DNA of 64,000 nt from NCBI RefSeq assembly GCF_014645515.1, contig NZ_BMLW01000004.1, positions 248,001-312,000 of the forward strand, in the 5' to 3' direction. This document shows positions 47,291 through 55,133 of the stretch, piece by piece; the stretch's first letter is position 1; each line of letters starts with the position of its first letter. Origin of the DNA: Oceanobacillus neutriphilus. Lineage in GTDB: Bacteria > Bacillota > Bacilli > Bacillales > Amphibacillaceae. Made by a program: the position numbers and the translations under genes. The notes beneath the pieces were generated by a model, which did no database searches, was not told the DNA's origin, and was given only the letters and a program-made list of their open reading frames with translations.

Positions 47291-47321
47291 TAAAAACAGA
47301 GAAAAATAGACTTCCTCTCTG
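47291..47321 (-). terminator. Attenuator-type terminator before mph
   Basis: Read on the minus strand, CAGAGAGGAA pairs with TTTTTCTCTG (with G-U pairs) around GTCTA and is followed by five more T. It lies between the leader ORF and mph, 65 bp before the start codon. Confidence 0.6.
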
Positions 47322-47342
47322 CTTATGCTTTTCAACCGTATA

Positions 47343-47490
47343 GGGATTCAAAAATGATAGACCAATCCTTCATCTGGGCACATATCGTGTCTGCAGCATC
47401 CGCATTAGCGTAAAGATTGGTTATCGACCAACAGAATCCCTCCTCCCTTATAATTATATTCATCCTAGCATAATGGTATTTTATTCGCAA
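47343..47490 (-). promoter_or_regulatory. mph promoter and structured leader RNA
   Basis: Promoter TTGCGA (47485-47490) and TAGGAT (47462-47467) are 17 bp apart with an extended -10 TG. The leader can form nested stems GGGATTC/GAATCCC (47434-47440 with 47343-47349) and ACCAATC/GATTGGT (47415-47421 with 47361-47367). The competing hairpin TTGGT/ACCAA (47427-47431 with 47417-47421) would sequester the start codon of the leader ORF. Mutually exclusive pairings around a short ORF are the hallmark of translation-coupled attenuation. Confidence 0.55.
47405..47431 (-). CDS. Eight-codon leader peptide before mph
   Basis: TTG start 6 nt after GGAGGAGGG; the frame encodes MVDNQSLR and stops. Length and the C-terminal Leu-Arg recall macrolide-sensing leaders such as MTASMRLR before mef/msr genes, but the established R/K-x-R/K stalling motif is not fully present (Ser-Leu-Arg). 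Too short to be supported by coding statistics. Confidence 0.45.
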   Translation of the reverse strand: MVDNQSLR

Positions 47491-47512
47491 TGTCATCTTT
47501 GTCTCGGTATTT

Positions 47513-47541
47513 TTTACTTGAAGTGGTCAAGCGTGTATAAT
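47513..47541 (+). promoter_or_regulatory. Promoter of the DUF956 (manO) gene
   Basis: TTTACT (47513-47518) and TATAAT (47536-47541) are 17 bp apart, 30 bp before the start codon, and back to back with the mph promoter. Confidence 0.6.
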
Positions 47542-47570
47542 AATAATTAACAGAAATGGGGGTAGATGAA

Positions 47571-47939
47571 ATGGTACAATCAATCAATACCAAAGTTGAT
47601 TTAGTTATTGATGCAACCTCACATATAAGAATGACAGATTACGGTAAAATAATGATTGGTGACAAAGGGTTTGAATTTTATAATAAACGTGATGCTCATA
47701 AGTTTATTCAAATTCCCTGGGAGGAAGTGGACTACGTGATTGCTTCCGTCTTGTTCAAAGGGAAGTGGATTCCCCGTTATGCCATCCAGACCAAGAAGAA
47801 CGGAACATTTACGTTTTCCTCCAAAGATCCTAAAAAAGTTTTTCGGGCAATTCGTGAATATGTAGACCCGGATCGTATGGTAAAATCATTAAATGCCTTT
47901 GATGCTATCAAACGTAATTTCAAAAAGAAAACCAAATAA
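47571..47939 (+). CDS. manO: DUF956 protein (ManO), mannose PTS associated
   Basis: The start at 47571 follows GGGGGTAG. The 122-residue protein matches DUF956 throughout: KVDLVIDATSHIRMTDYGKI, IPWEEVDYVIASVLFKGKWIPRYA, and a basic C-terminus. In Bacillota it accompanies mannose-type PTS operons; its molecular role is not established. The IIAB gene follows after the attenuator region. Confidence 0.85.
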   Translation: MVQSINTKVDLVIDATSHIRMTDYGKIMIGDKGFEFYNKRDAHKFIQIPWEEVDYVIASVLFKGKWIPRYAIQTKKNGTFTFSSKDPKKVFRAIREYVDPDRMVKSLNAFDAIKRNFKKKTK

Positions 47940-48000
47940 AAGCCATTTTGTTCATAAGACAAGCTGAAGTCCAGATTTATCACTTAAAAATAACTCCCTC

Positions 48001-48029
48001 TTGAAAGGGAAAAACTGGTGTGCTATAAT
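48001..48029 (+). promoter_or_regulatory. Promoter of the mannose PTS operon
   Basis: TTGAAA (48001-48006) and TATAAT (48024-48029) are 17 bp apart, with TGC before the -10. Transcription would start near 48036, giving a leader of about 310 nt. Confidence 0.8.
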
Positions 48030-48078
48030 ATCTTATGGAAGCTCATTAAAGTAAGCTTATTAATAATTCGTTCGATAA

Positions 48079-48092
48079 ATAAAGCGGTTTCA
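48079..48092 (+). promoter_or_regulatory. Candidate cre site in the mannose PTS leader
   Basis: ATAAAGCGGTTTCA matches the cre consensus at 12 of 14 positions and lies about 45 bp after the start point, where CcpA would act as a roadblock. Confidence 0.4.
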
Positions 48093-48120
48093 TAACAAAT
48101 TTAAATAACTATTGCAATTA

Positions 48121-48161
48121 TTTTTTACGTGTTACTGATTCGATCAGGCATGAGTGAAAAG
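48121..48161 (+). promoter_or_regulatory. RAT-type ribonucleic antiterminator before the mannose PTS
   Basis: GTTACTG, a short loop and CAGGCA reproduce the core of the BglG/SacY/LicT RNA target. An upper stem CTGAT/ATCAG and a lower stem TTTTTTAC/GTGAAAAG with G-U pairs complete it. The 3' half overlaps the 5' arm of the terminator at 48146, the classical exclusive arrangement. A CAT-domain antiterminator protein (GlcT/LicT type) should bind it; none is encoded in this window. Confidence 0.7.
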
Positions 48162-48238
48162 TAGTGATTAAAACGAAGTATATGGGTTCATCTATACTCT
48201 GCCTTCATTTTACCTACTTTTTTCTCATGCCTTTTTTT
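48146..48238 (+). terminator. Attenuator terminator of the mannose PTS leader
   Basis: GGCATGAG and AAAAGTAG pair with CTACTTTT and CTCATGCC across a long apical structure; seven T follow. It lies 108 bp before the IIAB start, so it must be bypassed for expression. Confidence 0.85.
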
Positions 48239-48345
48239 ATTGTTTTTCATCAGGGGGAAAACGCTTTATATAAACAAAAAACATCACTTTAGGAGCTTAC
48301 CATGTTTATCTAAGCCTTAACAATAAATTAAGAGGAGGTAAAAAG

Positions 48346-49320
48346 ATGGTAGGAATTATCATTGCCAGTCACGGCGAATTTGCTACCGGTATCTTGCAAT
48401 CTGGAGCAATGATCTTCGGAGAACAGGAGAATGTTAAAGCTGTTACATTGATGCCGAGTGAAGGACCTGAGGATATCAAGGCAAAAATGGAAGAAGCCAT
48501 TGCTTCTTTCGATAATCAAGATGAAGTATTATTCTTAGTCGATCTTTGGGGCGGAACTCCTTTCAATCAGGCGAACGGCTTGATGGAAGGACATGAAGAT
48601 ACATGGGCTATCGTTGCGGGATTAAACTTAGCAATGGTTATTGAATCTTATGCGTCACGCATGTCCATGAACACAGCGCATGAAATAGCTGCTCATATTA
48701 TCGACACAGCGAAAGACGCAGTTAAAGTAAAGCCGGAAGAATTAGAACCGGCTGCTCCTGCTGATGATGCTGCCGCTTCTTCAGGAGCCAGCACAGGTGC
48801 CCCTGGTTCATTCGAATATGTGTTAGCCCGAATTGACTCTCGTTTACTGCATGGGCAAGTTGCAACTTCCTGGACGAGAAGCACATCGCCCACACGTATC
48901 ATTGTAGTTTCTGACACTGTGGCGAAGGATGAACTGCGTAAAAAATTGATTCAACAGGCTGCTCCTTCAGGTATCAAGGCACATACGGTTCCTGTTCAGA
49001 AAATGATTGAGCTTGCAAAAGATGATCAGCATTTTGGCGGACAGCGGGCATTACTTCTTTTTGAGAATCCGCAAGATGCACTCAGAGCAGTTGAAGGCGG
49101 TGTTCCATTGGATACCATTAACGTCGGTTCCATGTCACATTCAACTGGTAAAGTGCAGCCAAATAAAGTATTGGCCTTTGACCAGAACGATATTGATACG
49201 TTCAAAAAGCTAAAAGACTTTGGCGTCGATTTTGACGTACGTAAGGTTCCAGCTGATTCATATGGGAATATGGATGAGATTTTGAGAAGAGCTCAAGCAG
49301 AATTAGACAGACAGAAATAA
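48346..49320 (+). CDS. manX: PTS mannose-specific EIIAB fusion
   Basis: The 324-residue protein fuses EIIA (about 1-130; His9 in IASHGEF, DLWGGTPFNQA) and EIIB (about 155-324; His169 in RIDSRLLHGQVA) through an Ala/Pro/Ser-rich linker (about 133-155). This is the ManX/ManL layout for mannose and glucose uptake. It leads a IIAB-IIC-IID operon behind the RAT attenuator, and a mannose-6-phosphate isomerase gene lies convergent downstream. Confidence 0.93.
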   Translation: MVGIIIASHGEFATGILQSGAMIFGEQENVKAVTLMPSEGPEDIKAKMEEAIASFDNQDEVLFLVDLWGGTPFNQANGLMEGHEDTWAIVAGLNLAMVIESYASRMSMNTAHEIAAHIIDTAKDAVKVKPEELEPAAPADDAAASSGASTGAPGSFEYVLARIDSRLLHGQVATSWTRSTSPTRIIVVSDTVAKDELRKKLIQQAAPSGIKAHTVPVQKMIELAKDDQHFGGQRALLLFENPQDALRAVEGGVPLDTINVGSMSHSTGKVQPNKVLAFDQNDIDTFKKLKDFGVDFDVRKVPADSYGNMDEILRRAQAELDRQK

Positions 49321-49356
49321 TCCTGATCATTAGAGAAAAAAGGAGGTTTAATAATC

Positions 49357-50160
49357 ATGGATTTGACGATTATTCAAATAATATTAGTTATTATTGTGGC
49401 ATTTATAGCTGGTATGGAAGGAATCCTGGATCAATTCCAGTTTCACCAGCCAATTATTGCTTGTACGTTAATCGGCTTAGTTACCGGAGAATTAACGGCA
49501 TGTCTTATCTTAGGTGGTACCTTGCAGCTGATTGCTTTAGGCTGGGCAAATATTGGAGCAGCTGTAGCGCCGGATGCAGCTTTGGCCTCTGTCGCATCAG
49601 CAATTATTCTCGTTTTAGGCGGACAGGGCTCATCAGGTGTATCCTCAGCTATCGCAATTGCAATTCCATTGGCAGTTGCAGGTTTATTACTAACAATTAT
49701 TGTACGAACCCTCGCCACAGGGATTGTCCATTTAATGGATGCTGCAGCGAAGGAAGGGAATATTAGAAAAATTGAAATGTGGCATGTTATTGCTATCTGT
49801 ATGCAAGGATTACGTATTGCAATCCCTGCTGCATTAATTATTGCTATTGGCGCAACTCCAGTTAGGGAAATGCTTCAGGCTATGCCGGACTGGTTGACAG
49901 ATGGTTTGGCAGTCGGCGGTGGAATGGTAGTAGCTGTTGGTTATGCAATGGTTATTAACATGATGGCTACCAAAGAAGTATGGCCATTCTTTGCAATTGG
50001 ATTCGTACTAGCGACAATTCCGGACATTACACTTGTAGGTCTTGGCGGTATCGGTGTGGCTCTTGCACTTATTTATTTAGCACTTACGAAACAAGGCGGC
50101 TCTGGTGGCGGCGGTGGAAACACCGGTGATCCGCTGGGCGATATTATAGAAGATTATTAA
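49357..50160 (+). CDS. manY: PTS mannose-specific EIIC
   Basis: The 267-residue membrane protein has the EIIC-Man stretch FIAGMEGILDQFQFHQPIIA and GGTLQLIALGWANIGAA. The C-terminus is a short Gly-rich tail. Ribosome site AAAGGAGG. It lies 36 bp after IIAB. Confidence 0.93.
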   Translation: MDLTIIQIILVIIVAFIAGMEGILDQFQFHQPIIACTLIGLVTGELTACLILGGTLQLIALGWANIGAAVAPDAALASVASAIILVLGGQGSSGVSSAIAIAIPLAVAGLLLTIIVRTLATGIVHLMDAAAKEGNIRKIEMWHVIAICMQGLRIAIPAALIIAIGATPVREMLQAMPDWLTDGLAVGGGMVVAVGYAMVINMMATKEVWPFFAIGFVLATIPDITLVGLGGIGVALALIYLALTKQGGSGGGGGNTGDPLGDIIEDY

Positions 50161-50179
50161 AAAGAAGGAGGTTATGAAG

Positions 50180-51091
50180 ATGGCACAAGAAGTGAAATTA
50201 TCAAAAAGAGATCGTATTTCTATTTGGTGGCGTTCCACTTTCCTTCAAGGTTCTTGGAACTATGAACGTATGCAAAATGGCGGCTGGACATATTCCATGA
50301 TTCCGGCAATCAAACGATTATATCAGACAAAAGAAGATCGTGCTGCTGCACTGCAGCGTCACTTGGAGTTTTTTAATACACATCCTTATGTCGCTTCCCC
50401 TATTATTGGGGTAACGTTAGCACTCGAAGAAGAACGCGCAAATGGTGCACCAGTCGACAATAAGGCAATTCAAGGGGTTAAGGTCGGAATGATGGGACCT
50501 TTAGCAGGTATCGGGGATCCTATTTTCTGGTTCACGGTCAGACCAATTCTCGGGGCACTGGCTGCTTCCCTTGCGATGACTGGTAACATACTTGGTCCAA
50601 TTATTTTCTTCTTAGCTTGGAACGCAATCCGGATGGGATTCTTATGGTATACGCAGGAGCTTGGTTATAAAGCGGGAGAAAAAATTACGGATGACTTGTC
50701 AGGCGGGTTGCTTCAGGATATTACGAAAGGCGCGTCCATACTCGGTATGTTTATCCTTGGAGCGCTGGTGAACCGTTGGGTGGATGTGGCCTTTACCCCG
50801 ACCGTTTCAGAGGTTCAGCTCGGCGAAGGTGCTTATATTGATTGGGATAACTTGCCTGAGGGATCTGAAGGAATCCAGTCTGCATTGATGCAGCAGGAAG
50901 AGGGCAGAGCCTTAAGCCAAACGGATGTCACGACCTTGCAGGACAACTTAGACAGTTTGATTCCTGGTCTGGCCGGCTTACTGCTGACACTCCTTTGTAT
51001 GTGGCTGCTCAGGAAAAAGGTTTCTCCAATTGTAATGATTCTTGGATTGTTCGTAGTTGGTGTTGTATTCCACGTAATACATTTGATGTAA
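50180..51091 (+). CDS. manZ: PTS mannose-specific EIID
   Basis: The start at 50180 gives proper spacing to AAGGAGG; an ATG at 50174 lies too close. The 303-residue protein contains LEEERANGAPVDNKAIQGVK and VGMMGPLAGIGDPIFW, the EIID signature, and C-terminal membrane helices. It completes the mannose/glucose transporter. A terminator follows. Confidence 0.93.
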   Translation: MAQEVKLSKRDRISIWWRSTFLQGSWNYERMQNGGWTYSMIPAIKRLYQTKEDRAAALQRHLEFFNTHPYVASPIIGVTLALEEERANGAPVDNKAIQGVKVGMMGPLAGIGDPIFWFTVRPILGALAASLAMTGNILGPIIFFLAWNAIRMGFLWYTQELGYKAGEKITDDLSGGLLQDITKGASILGMFILGALVNRWVDVAFTPTVSEVQLGEGAYIDWDNLPEGSEGIQSALMQQEEGRALSQTDVTTLQDNLDSLIPGLAGLLLTLLCMWLLRKKVSPIVMILGLFVVGVVFHVIHLM

Positions 51092-51110
51092 CCAATATAA
51101 GATTTAAGTT

Positions 51111-51145
51111 AAAAGACCGCCTGCTACTTAAGCAGGCGGTCTTTT
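51111..51145. terminator. Bidirectional terminator between manZ and manA
   Basis: AAAAGACCGCCTGCT pairs with AGCAGGCGGTCTTTT around ACTTA. It overlaps the manA stop codon and serves both convergent genes. Confidence 0.88.
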
Positions 51146-52100
51146 AAGTATGAGATACAATCATCTCTGCATTACCCTGGAGCGAAAAATATTTAACAGT
51201 GTTTGGAATAATAAAATTCATCCCCTTTTCGACACGAAATGTTTTATTATCTGTTGTAATAGCAGCCTCTCCTTTTATCACACTTACCTGCAGAAAATCT
51301 TTTTTTCTTTCCAAAATGGAGTCCCCCCGCAAGTCCCAATGATAGACTGTAAAATAAGCTTCTTGGACTAATTTCCGGACAGTCAAATCCTCTATTGTCT
51401 CTTGAATGATTTCTCCTTTTGGATCTTTATGAGGTACATTTGTCACCTCTGCAGCTTGCTTCAGGTGCAAATCTCTTGGATTTCCATTTGCATCTGTCCG
51501 GTCATAATCATACACACGATAAGTAATGTCTGAGCTCTGCTGCGTCTCTAAAATCACGATCCCTGCACCAATGGCGTGAATCGTTCCACTTGGCACATAG
51601 ACAAAATCTCCCGCTGTTACAGGTACATGCTTTAATAAACTTTCCCATGCACCCTTCTCCATTGATTCTTGCAGTTCTTCACGGTTCTTGGCATGATGCC
51701 CTAAAATTAATTCGGCACCCTCCTCAGCATCCAGAACGTACCAGCATTCTGTCTTGCCATAAGGCACGCCTTCTTTTTCCTTGGCATAGCTATCATCAGG
51801 ATGAACCTGTACAGACAAATTTTCATTCGCATCCAAGATCTTCACAAGCAGCGGATAACTTTCACCGGCAGCTTCTGTCCGATTAAATAATTCACCATGT
51901 TTTTCCCATGCGTCTTGGAGTGTATTATCTTCCAACGGGCCATTTTTGATTTTACTTGGACCATTCGGATGTGCAGAAATAACCCACGCCTCTCCTGTGT
52001 GCTCATAGGGGGTCTGGTACCCGAATTCCGTAGATAGTTTATTTCCTCCCCAAATCCTTTCCTGCAATACCGGCTCTAAAAAAATAGGTTCATTATACAT
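51144..52100 (-). CDS. manA: Mannose-6-phosphate isomerase, class I
   Basis: The 318-residue cupin enzyme converts mannose 6-phosphate to fructose 6-phosphate, the step after ManXYZ uptake. Zinc-site motifs are SVQVHPDDSYA (near 95-105), KTECWYVL and YVPSGTIHAIGAG (near 166-178, with His). Length fits the short Bacillus type. It is convergent with the manXYZ genes and probably has its own promoter. AGGAGG precedes the ATG. Confidence 0.92.
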   Translation of the reverse strand: MYNEPIFLEPVLQERIWGGNKLSTEFGYQTPYEHTGEAWVISAHPNGPSKIKNGPLEDNTLQDAWEKHGELFNRTEAAGESYPLLVKILDANENLSVQVHPDDSYAKEKEGVPYGKTECWYVLDAEEGAELILGHHAKNREELQESMEKGAWESLLKHVPVTAGDFVYVPSGTIHAIGAGIVILETQQSSDITYRVYDYDRTDANGNPRDLHLKQAAEVTNVPHKDPKGEIIQETIEDLTVRKLVQEAYFTVYHWDLRGDSILERKKDFLQVSVIKGEAAITTDNKTFRVEKGMNFIIPNTVKYFSLQGNAEMIVSHT

Positions 52101-52277
52101 ACAGGTCCTCCTAAGAAAACATTCTCTTTCATTAACTTTACTACAAATATATAAAGTAATAAAAGAAGAACCTTTATTATCAATATTTCTTTGTCAGAGT
52201 AATTTCTTAATCTAATTCTCTATGTAATAAAATTATCCTCTCCCCTTACCTTGAGTACTCCATTCCCCTCATGAAAA

Positions 52278-52317
52278 CGGGCTGCCAAATCGGAATGACA
52301 GCCCGCTCATTTTTTCA
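52278..52317 (-). terminator. Terminator after clpP
   Basis: CGGGCTG and CAGCCCG are inverted with an ATTCCGATTTGG-type loop; T and A runs flank both sides. Nothing else is seen in the 220 bp between manA and clpP. Confidence 0.75.
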
Positions 52318-52320
52318 TGG

Positions 52321-52893
52321 TTAAATGATTTTATCGATTAACCCATAATCTTTTGCTTCTTCCGCGCTTAAAAAATAATCACGTTCTGTATCTTTCGCTA
52401 CCTTTTCAATAGGCTGACCAGAATGCTCCGCAATAATATGATTAATTTTTTTCCGGAGCTTGATAATTCTCCTTGCTGAAATATCGATTTCTGTTGCCTG
52501 TCCACGGGCTCCTCCCAGCGGCTGATGAAGCATAATCTCACTGTTTGGAAGTGCAAAACGTTTCCCTTTCGTACCTGCCAGCAGCAGCATGGCACCAAAT
52601 GAAGCCGCTAAACCTGTACATATAGTACAAACATCAGGTTTAATAAATTGCATCGTATCAAAAATGGCGAACCCCGCAGAAGTTGAACCTCCAGGGCTGT
52701 TGATATAAATAGAGATCTCCTTCTTCTCATCCTCTGCAGCCAAAAATAACAACTGAGCAACAATACTATTCGCCATCTGATCATTAATCTCATCACTGAC
52801 CATAATAATCCGGTCCTTTAACAGTCTGGAAAAAATATCATAAGATCGCTCTCCACGGTCTGACTGTTCAATAACATAAGGAACTGTAGACAT
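52321..52893 (-). CDS. clpP: ATP-dependent Clp protease proteolytic subunit
   Basis: The start at 52893 follows AAGGAGGA. The 190-residue serine protease has the full triad: Ser98 in GLAASFGAM, His123 in MLHQPLGG and Asp172 in TERDYF. It forms the 14-mer chamber with ClpX/ClpC/ClpA. Compared with the main Bacillus ClpP the sequence looks divergent, so this may be a second paralog; that needs genome context. No CtsR tandem repeat is visible upstream, but there is a palindrome at 52923. Confidence 0.9.
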   Translation of the reverse strand: MSTVPYVIEQSDRGERSYDIFSRLLKDRIIMVSDEINDQMANSIVAQLLFLAAEDEKKEISIYINSPGGSTSAGFAIFDTMQFIKPDVCTICTGLAASFGAMLLLAGTKGKRFALPNSEIMLHQPLGGARGQATEIDISARRIIKLRKKINHIIAEHSGQPIEKVAKDTERDYFLSAEEAKDYGLIDKII

Positions 52894-52922
52894 AAGCATC
52901 CTCCTTGTAAACGTATGAATTT

Positions 52923-52940
52923 TGACAGTCTATGCTGTCA
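52923..52940. promoter_or_regulatory. Palindrome upstream of clpP
   Basis: TGACAG and CTGTCA are inverted around 6 bp, 30 bp before the clpP start. It is not a CtsR-type direct repeat. An operator role is possible but unsupported otherwise. Confidence 0.35.
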
Positions 52941-53028
52941 TTGAGAGAGCGTAAGAAGCTAAACGATGTTGTTTACTGACACAACCTTACTCCCTGCTGA
53001 TTTGCCTTAAATATTTCCAGAAAAAGCA

Positions 53029-53106
53029 CTAATGGGAAAGCTGATGATAAATCGTGTAGATGATCGTATCTTTTTCATTTCCACGTGTGCCAGGCCCGGC
53101 ATACAT
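53029..53106 (-). CDS. Small hypothetical ORF (25 residues)
   Basis: ATG follows AAGGAGGG by 6 nt. The frame reads MYAGPGTRGNEKDTII and ends IYHQLSH. It is hydrophilic and has no membrane segment. It lies between clpP and the riboswitch region on the minus strand. Only the ribosome site and plausible composition support it. Confidence 0.35.
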   Translation of the reverse strand: MYAGPGTRGNEKDTIIYTIYHQLSH

Positions 53107-53338
53107 GTCATTCCCTCCTTTTAGGCTTCTCTATAACATAAACGATTACTGACCGTAAAAAGATACGGGAGTTTAAAAATTTAAATCACTTCTCGAATCC
53201 GGTTCTTTTTCTTATATCATTGTTTCATTATGACAATTCCCGCAAAAAAACCTTTGACATTCTTATAATATTAATGTAAGTTACTAATACACGAACATTT
53301 AAATTTAAAAATCAATTTAATATTCGTCTTTTGATTAT

Positions 53339-53403
53339 CTATATAAATTTGGAAATATGGTCCAAAAGTTTCTACCAAACTACCGTAAATGGTTTGACTA
53401 TAG
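53339..53403 (+). promoter_or_regulatory. Guanine-class purine riboswitch
   Basis: The aptamer has P1 CTATA/TATAG, P2 TTTGG/CCAAA with loop AAATATGGT, J2/3 AGTTTCTACC, P3 CAAAC/GTTTG with loop TACCGTAAATG, and J3/1 GACTAT. The C in GACTAT (position 74 in xpt numbering) specifies guanine/hypoxanthine and not adenine. Loops L2 and L3 carry the GG and CC needed for the kissing contact. It lies 310 bp before the DUF3100-like permease gene, which it should control. Confidence 0.93.
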
Positions 53404-53627
53404 AAAATCACAAACGATCAATAGAATAAGATAAAAATAACATGTATCTTTTTCATCTTTGGGGTGTATATATCGCTGTTTTAGTATCTGAACGATAGAT
53501 AGCTGTTCATTCATTTTCGTGCGGTGTATTTAGCGATCGCTTCCGTTGAAGTAATCAATACTGTTCAAACGAAGGTCGTCGCCCATTTACATTGGTCTTT
53601 TTTGTGTTTTTCATATGCCAAGCTTGA
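53404..53627 (+). other. Unexplained leader between riboswitch and terminator
   Basis: About 220 nt separate the aptamer from the clear terminator. A weak hairpin AGATA/TATCT with TTTT lies at 53430-53455. ATCGCT (53472) and AGCGAT (53532) can form a long-range stem. I recognise no second riboswitch family here. Confidence 0.4.
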
Positions 53628-53661
53628 AACTCTAGTAAAGGAAACTTACTGGAGTTTTTTT
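53628..53661 (+). terminator. Terminator in the riboswitch leader
   Basis: AACTCTAGTAA pairs with TTACTGGAGTT with one mismatch around AGGAAAC and is followed by TTTTT, 53 bp before the permease start. It could be the regulated terminator of the riboswitch. Confidence 0.7.
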
Positions 53662-53713
53662 ATTTGCAGTTGACCATTGACTTGGCAGTACATCTAAGGA
53701 GGAAAAACACAAC

Positions 53714-54583
53714 ATGGAAAAAGCACAACAAAAAACAACTATTATTGGACATTTAAAAGAGAATTACCGTCTGTATGCTATTGCCTTTGGGATCGTTGTT
53801 ATCGCTGAGCTTATTGGAACGATTCAGTTCAGCGTCGGTTCCGCACTAATCGTGCTTTACCCAATGTTATTCGCTATTATCATCAGTATTATATTCGGAA
53901 AGGATGCTCTCGGATTCCTCAAAAAGAAGGAAACAAAAAAAGCATCGCAGCTCGTTCTTGTTGCTATCTCTCCGTTTATGGCAAAAATTGGCGTTATGGC
54001 AGGGGCTAATCTTCCTGAGCTTGTCAATGTCGGCCCGGCACTGGTTTTCCAGGAATTTGGAACAATCGGCACGATGCTGTTTGCTCTTCCTATCGCGCTA
54101 TTCCTCGGTCTTAAACGTGAAGCAATCGGTGCAACCAGTTCTACCAACCGCGATAAAGATTATGGACTGATTTGCAGCAAGTACGGAGCAAACTCTCCAG
54201 AAGCCCGCGGATCCCTTTCTATTTACATCATCGGATTTCTGATTGGGACCACTTATCTTGGATTATTAGCAAGTATTGTCGCGTCATTTGATTTCTTTCA
54301 TCCCCTGGCTTTGGCAATGGCAAGCGGCGTCGGGAGCGGTGTTATGATGGCTGCCGCCTCAAGTACGCTGGCAACCATTTATCCGGCCTATGCAGATCAA
54401 ATCGTTATGCTGGCTGGAATGAGTGATATGTTATCTGCGATTACCGGAATTTACTTTACATTATTTATTTCATTGCCGCTTGTAAACAAAATGTATGCCT
54501 GGCTAGAGCCGAAAATCGGACGACGAGGAAAAAATAAAAATATTTCTCATAGTAAATCAGCAGAAAGCAGGGTTTCACAATGA
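53714..54583 (+). CDS. DUF3100-like membrane protein, candidate purine transporter subunit
   Basis: The 289-residue protein has about eight hydrophobic segments and, from memory, matches DUF3100. Notable stretches are AISPFMAKIGVMAGANLPELV, LGLKREAIGATSSTNRDKDYG (cytosolic loop) and GVGSGVMMAAASSTLATIYP. No transport function is established to my knowledge. A guanine riboswitch in the leader places it in purine metabolism, so export or uptake of a purine or its breakdown product is the likely role. Its stop overlaps the start of the next membrane gene by 4 bp, which suggests a two-part transporter. Confidence 0.75.
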   Translation: MEKAQQKTTIIGHLKENYRLYAIAFGIVVIAELIGTIQFSVGSALIVLYPMLFAIIISIIFGKDALGFLKKKETKKASQLVLVAISPFMAKIGVMAGANLPELVNVGPALVFQEFGTIGTMLFALPIALFLGLKREAIGATSSTNRDKDYGLICSKYGANSPEARGSLSIYIIGFLIGTTYLGLLASIVASFDFFHPLALAMASGVGSGVMMAAASSTLATIYPAYADQIVMLAGMSDMLSAITGIYFTLFISLPLVNKMYAWLEPKIGRRGKNKNISHSKSAESRVSQ

Positions 54584-55029
54584 ATATGAGTATGAAAGAT
54601 TGGACAATCTCTCTTTTATTTACATCTGTCCTTACAGCGATTATTGCAAACTTTTTTCAAAATGATATTTCAATTATGGAGTCTATCCCCGGTGTATTAA
54701 TTTTATCCAGTATTGCATTTATCGGGATATTCATAGCGAAGATCGTTCCTTTAAAAGTACCTGCTGTTGTGTATGTTGCTTTAACTGGTTTACTGTTAGC
54801 CAGTCCGATTTCGCCAATTTCTGATCCAATTATTTACTATACGTCTTTGATTTCTTTTACAGCACCACTCACTGTCGTTGGTACTCTGGCCGGAATAGGA
54901 TTGGATTTCAAAGCATTTATGAGCCAAAGCTGGAAAATGATCATTATCGCTGTATTTGTATTTACAGGAACATTCCTGCTTCAGGCAGTTTTTGCACAAG
55001 TATTTTTAACAGTAACAAATACTTTTTAA
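54580..55029 (+). CDS. Small membrane protein, partner of the DUF3100-like protein
   Basis: The 149-residue protein has four to five hydrophobic segments (for example SSIAFIGIFIAKIVPLKVPA and IIAVFVFTGTFLLQAVFAQV) and no soluble domain. I do not recognise a named family. Overlap of start and stop codons with the previous gene and shared hydrophobicity point to a membrane complex. A hairpin at 55084 separates it from the aminohydrolase gene. Confidence 0.7.
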   Translation: MNMSMKDWTISLLFTSVLTAIIANFFQNDISIMESIPGVLILSSIAFIGIFIAKIVPLKVPAVVYVALTGLLLASPISPISDPIIYYTSLISFTAPLTVVGTLAGIGLDFKAFMSQSWKMIIIAVFVFTGTFLLQAVFAQVFLTVTNTF

Positions 55030-55083
55030 TCTAATAAAATGACAATAAATGTAATACTTATATTATAAATAAAAAAGGCGTCT

Positions 55084-55108
55084 AAAAAGGCTGATAATCA
55101 GCCTTTTT
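55084..55108 (+). terminator. Hairpin before the aminohydrolase gene
   Basis: AAAAAGGCTGAT and ATCAGCCTTTTT form a perfect palindrome 26 bp before the ATG. It may reduce read-through from the permease genes or act as an attenuator. Confidence 0.7.
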
Positions 55109-55133
55109 AAATGTGTTCTAAAGGAGAATTAAA

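Noticed and set aside
52894..52960. CtsR operator before clpP
   Set aside because: No tandem GGTCAAA heptads are present; only an unrelated TGACAG/CTGTCA palindrome is seen.
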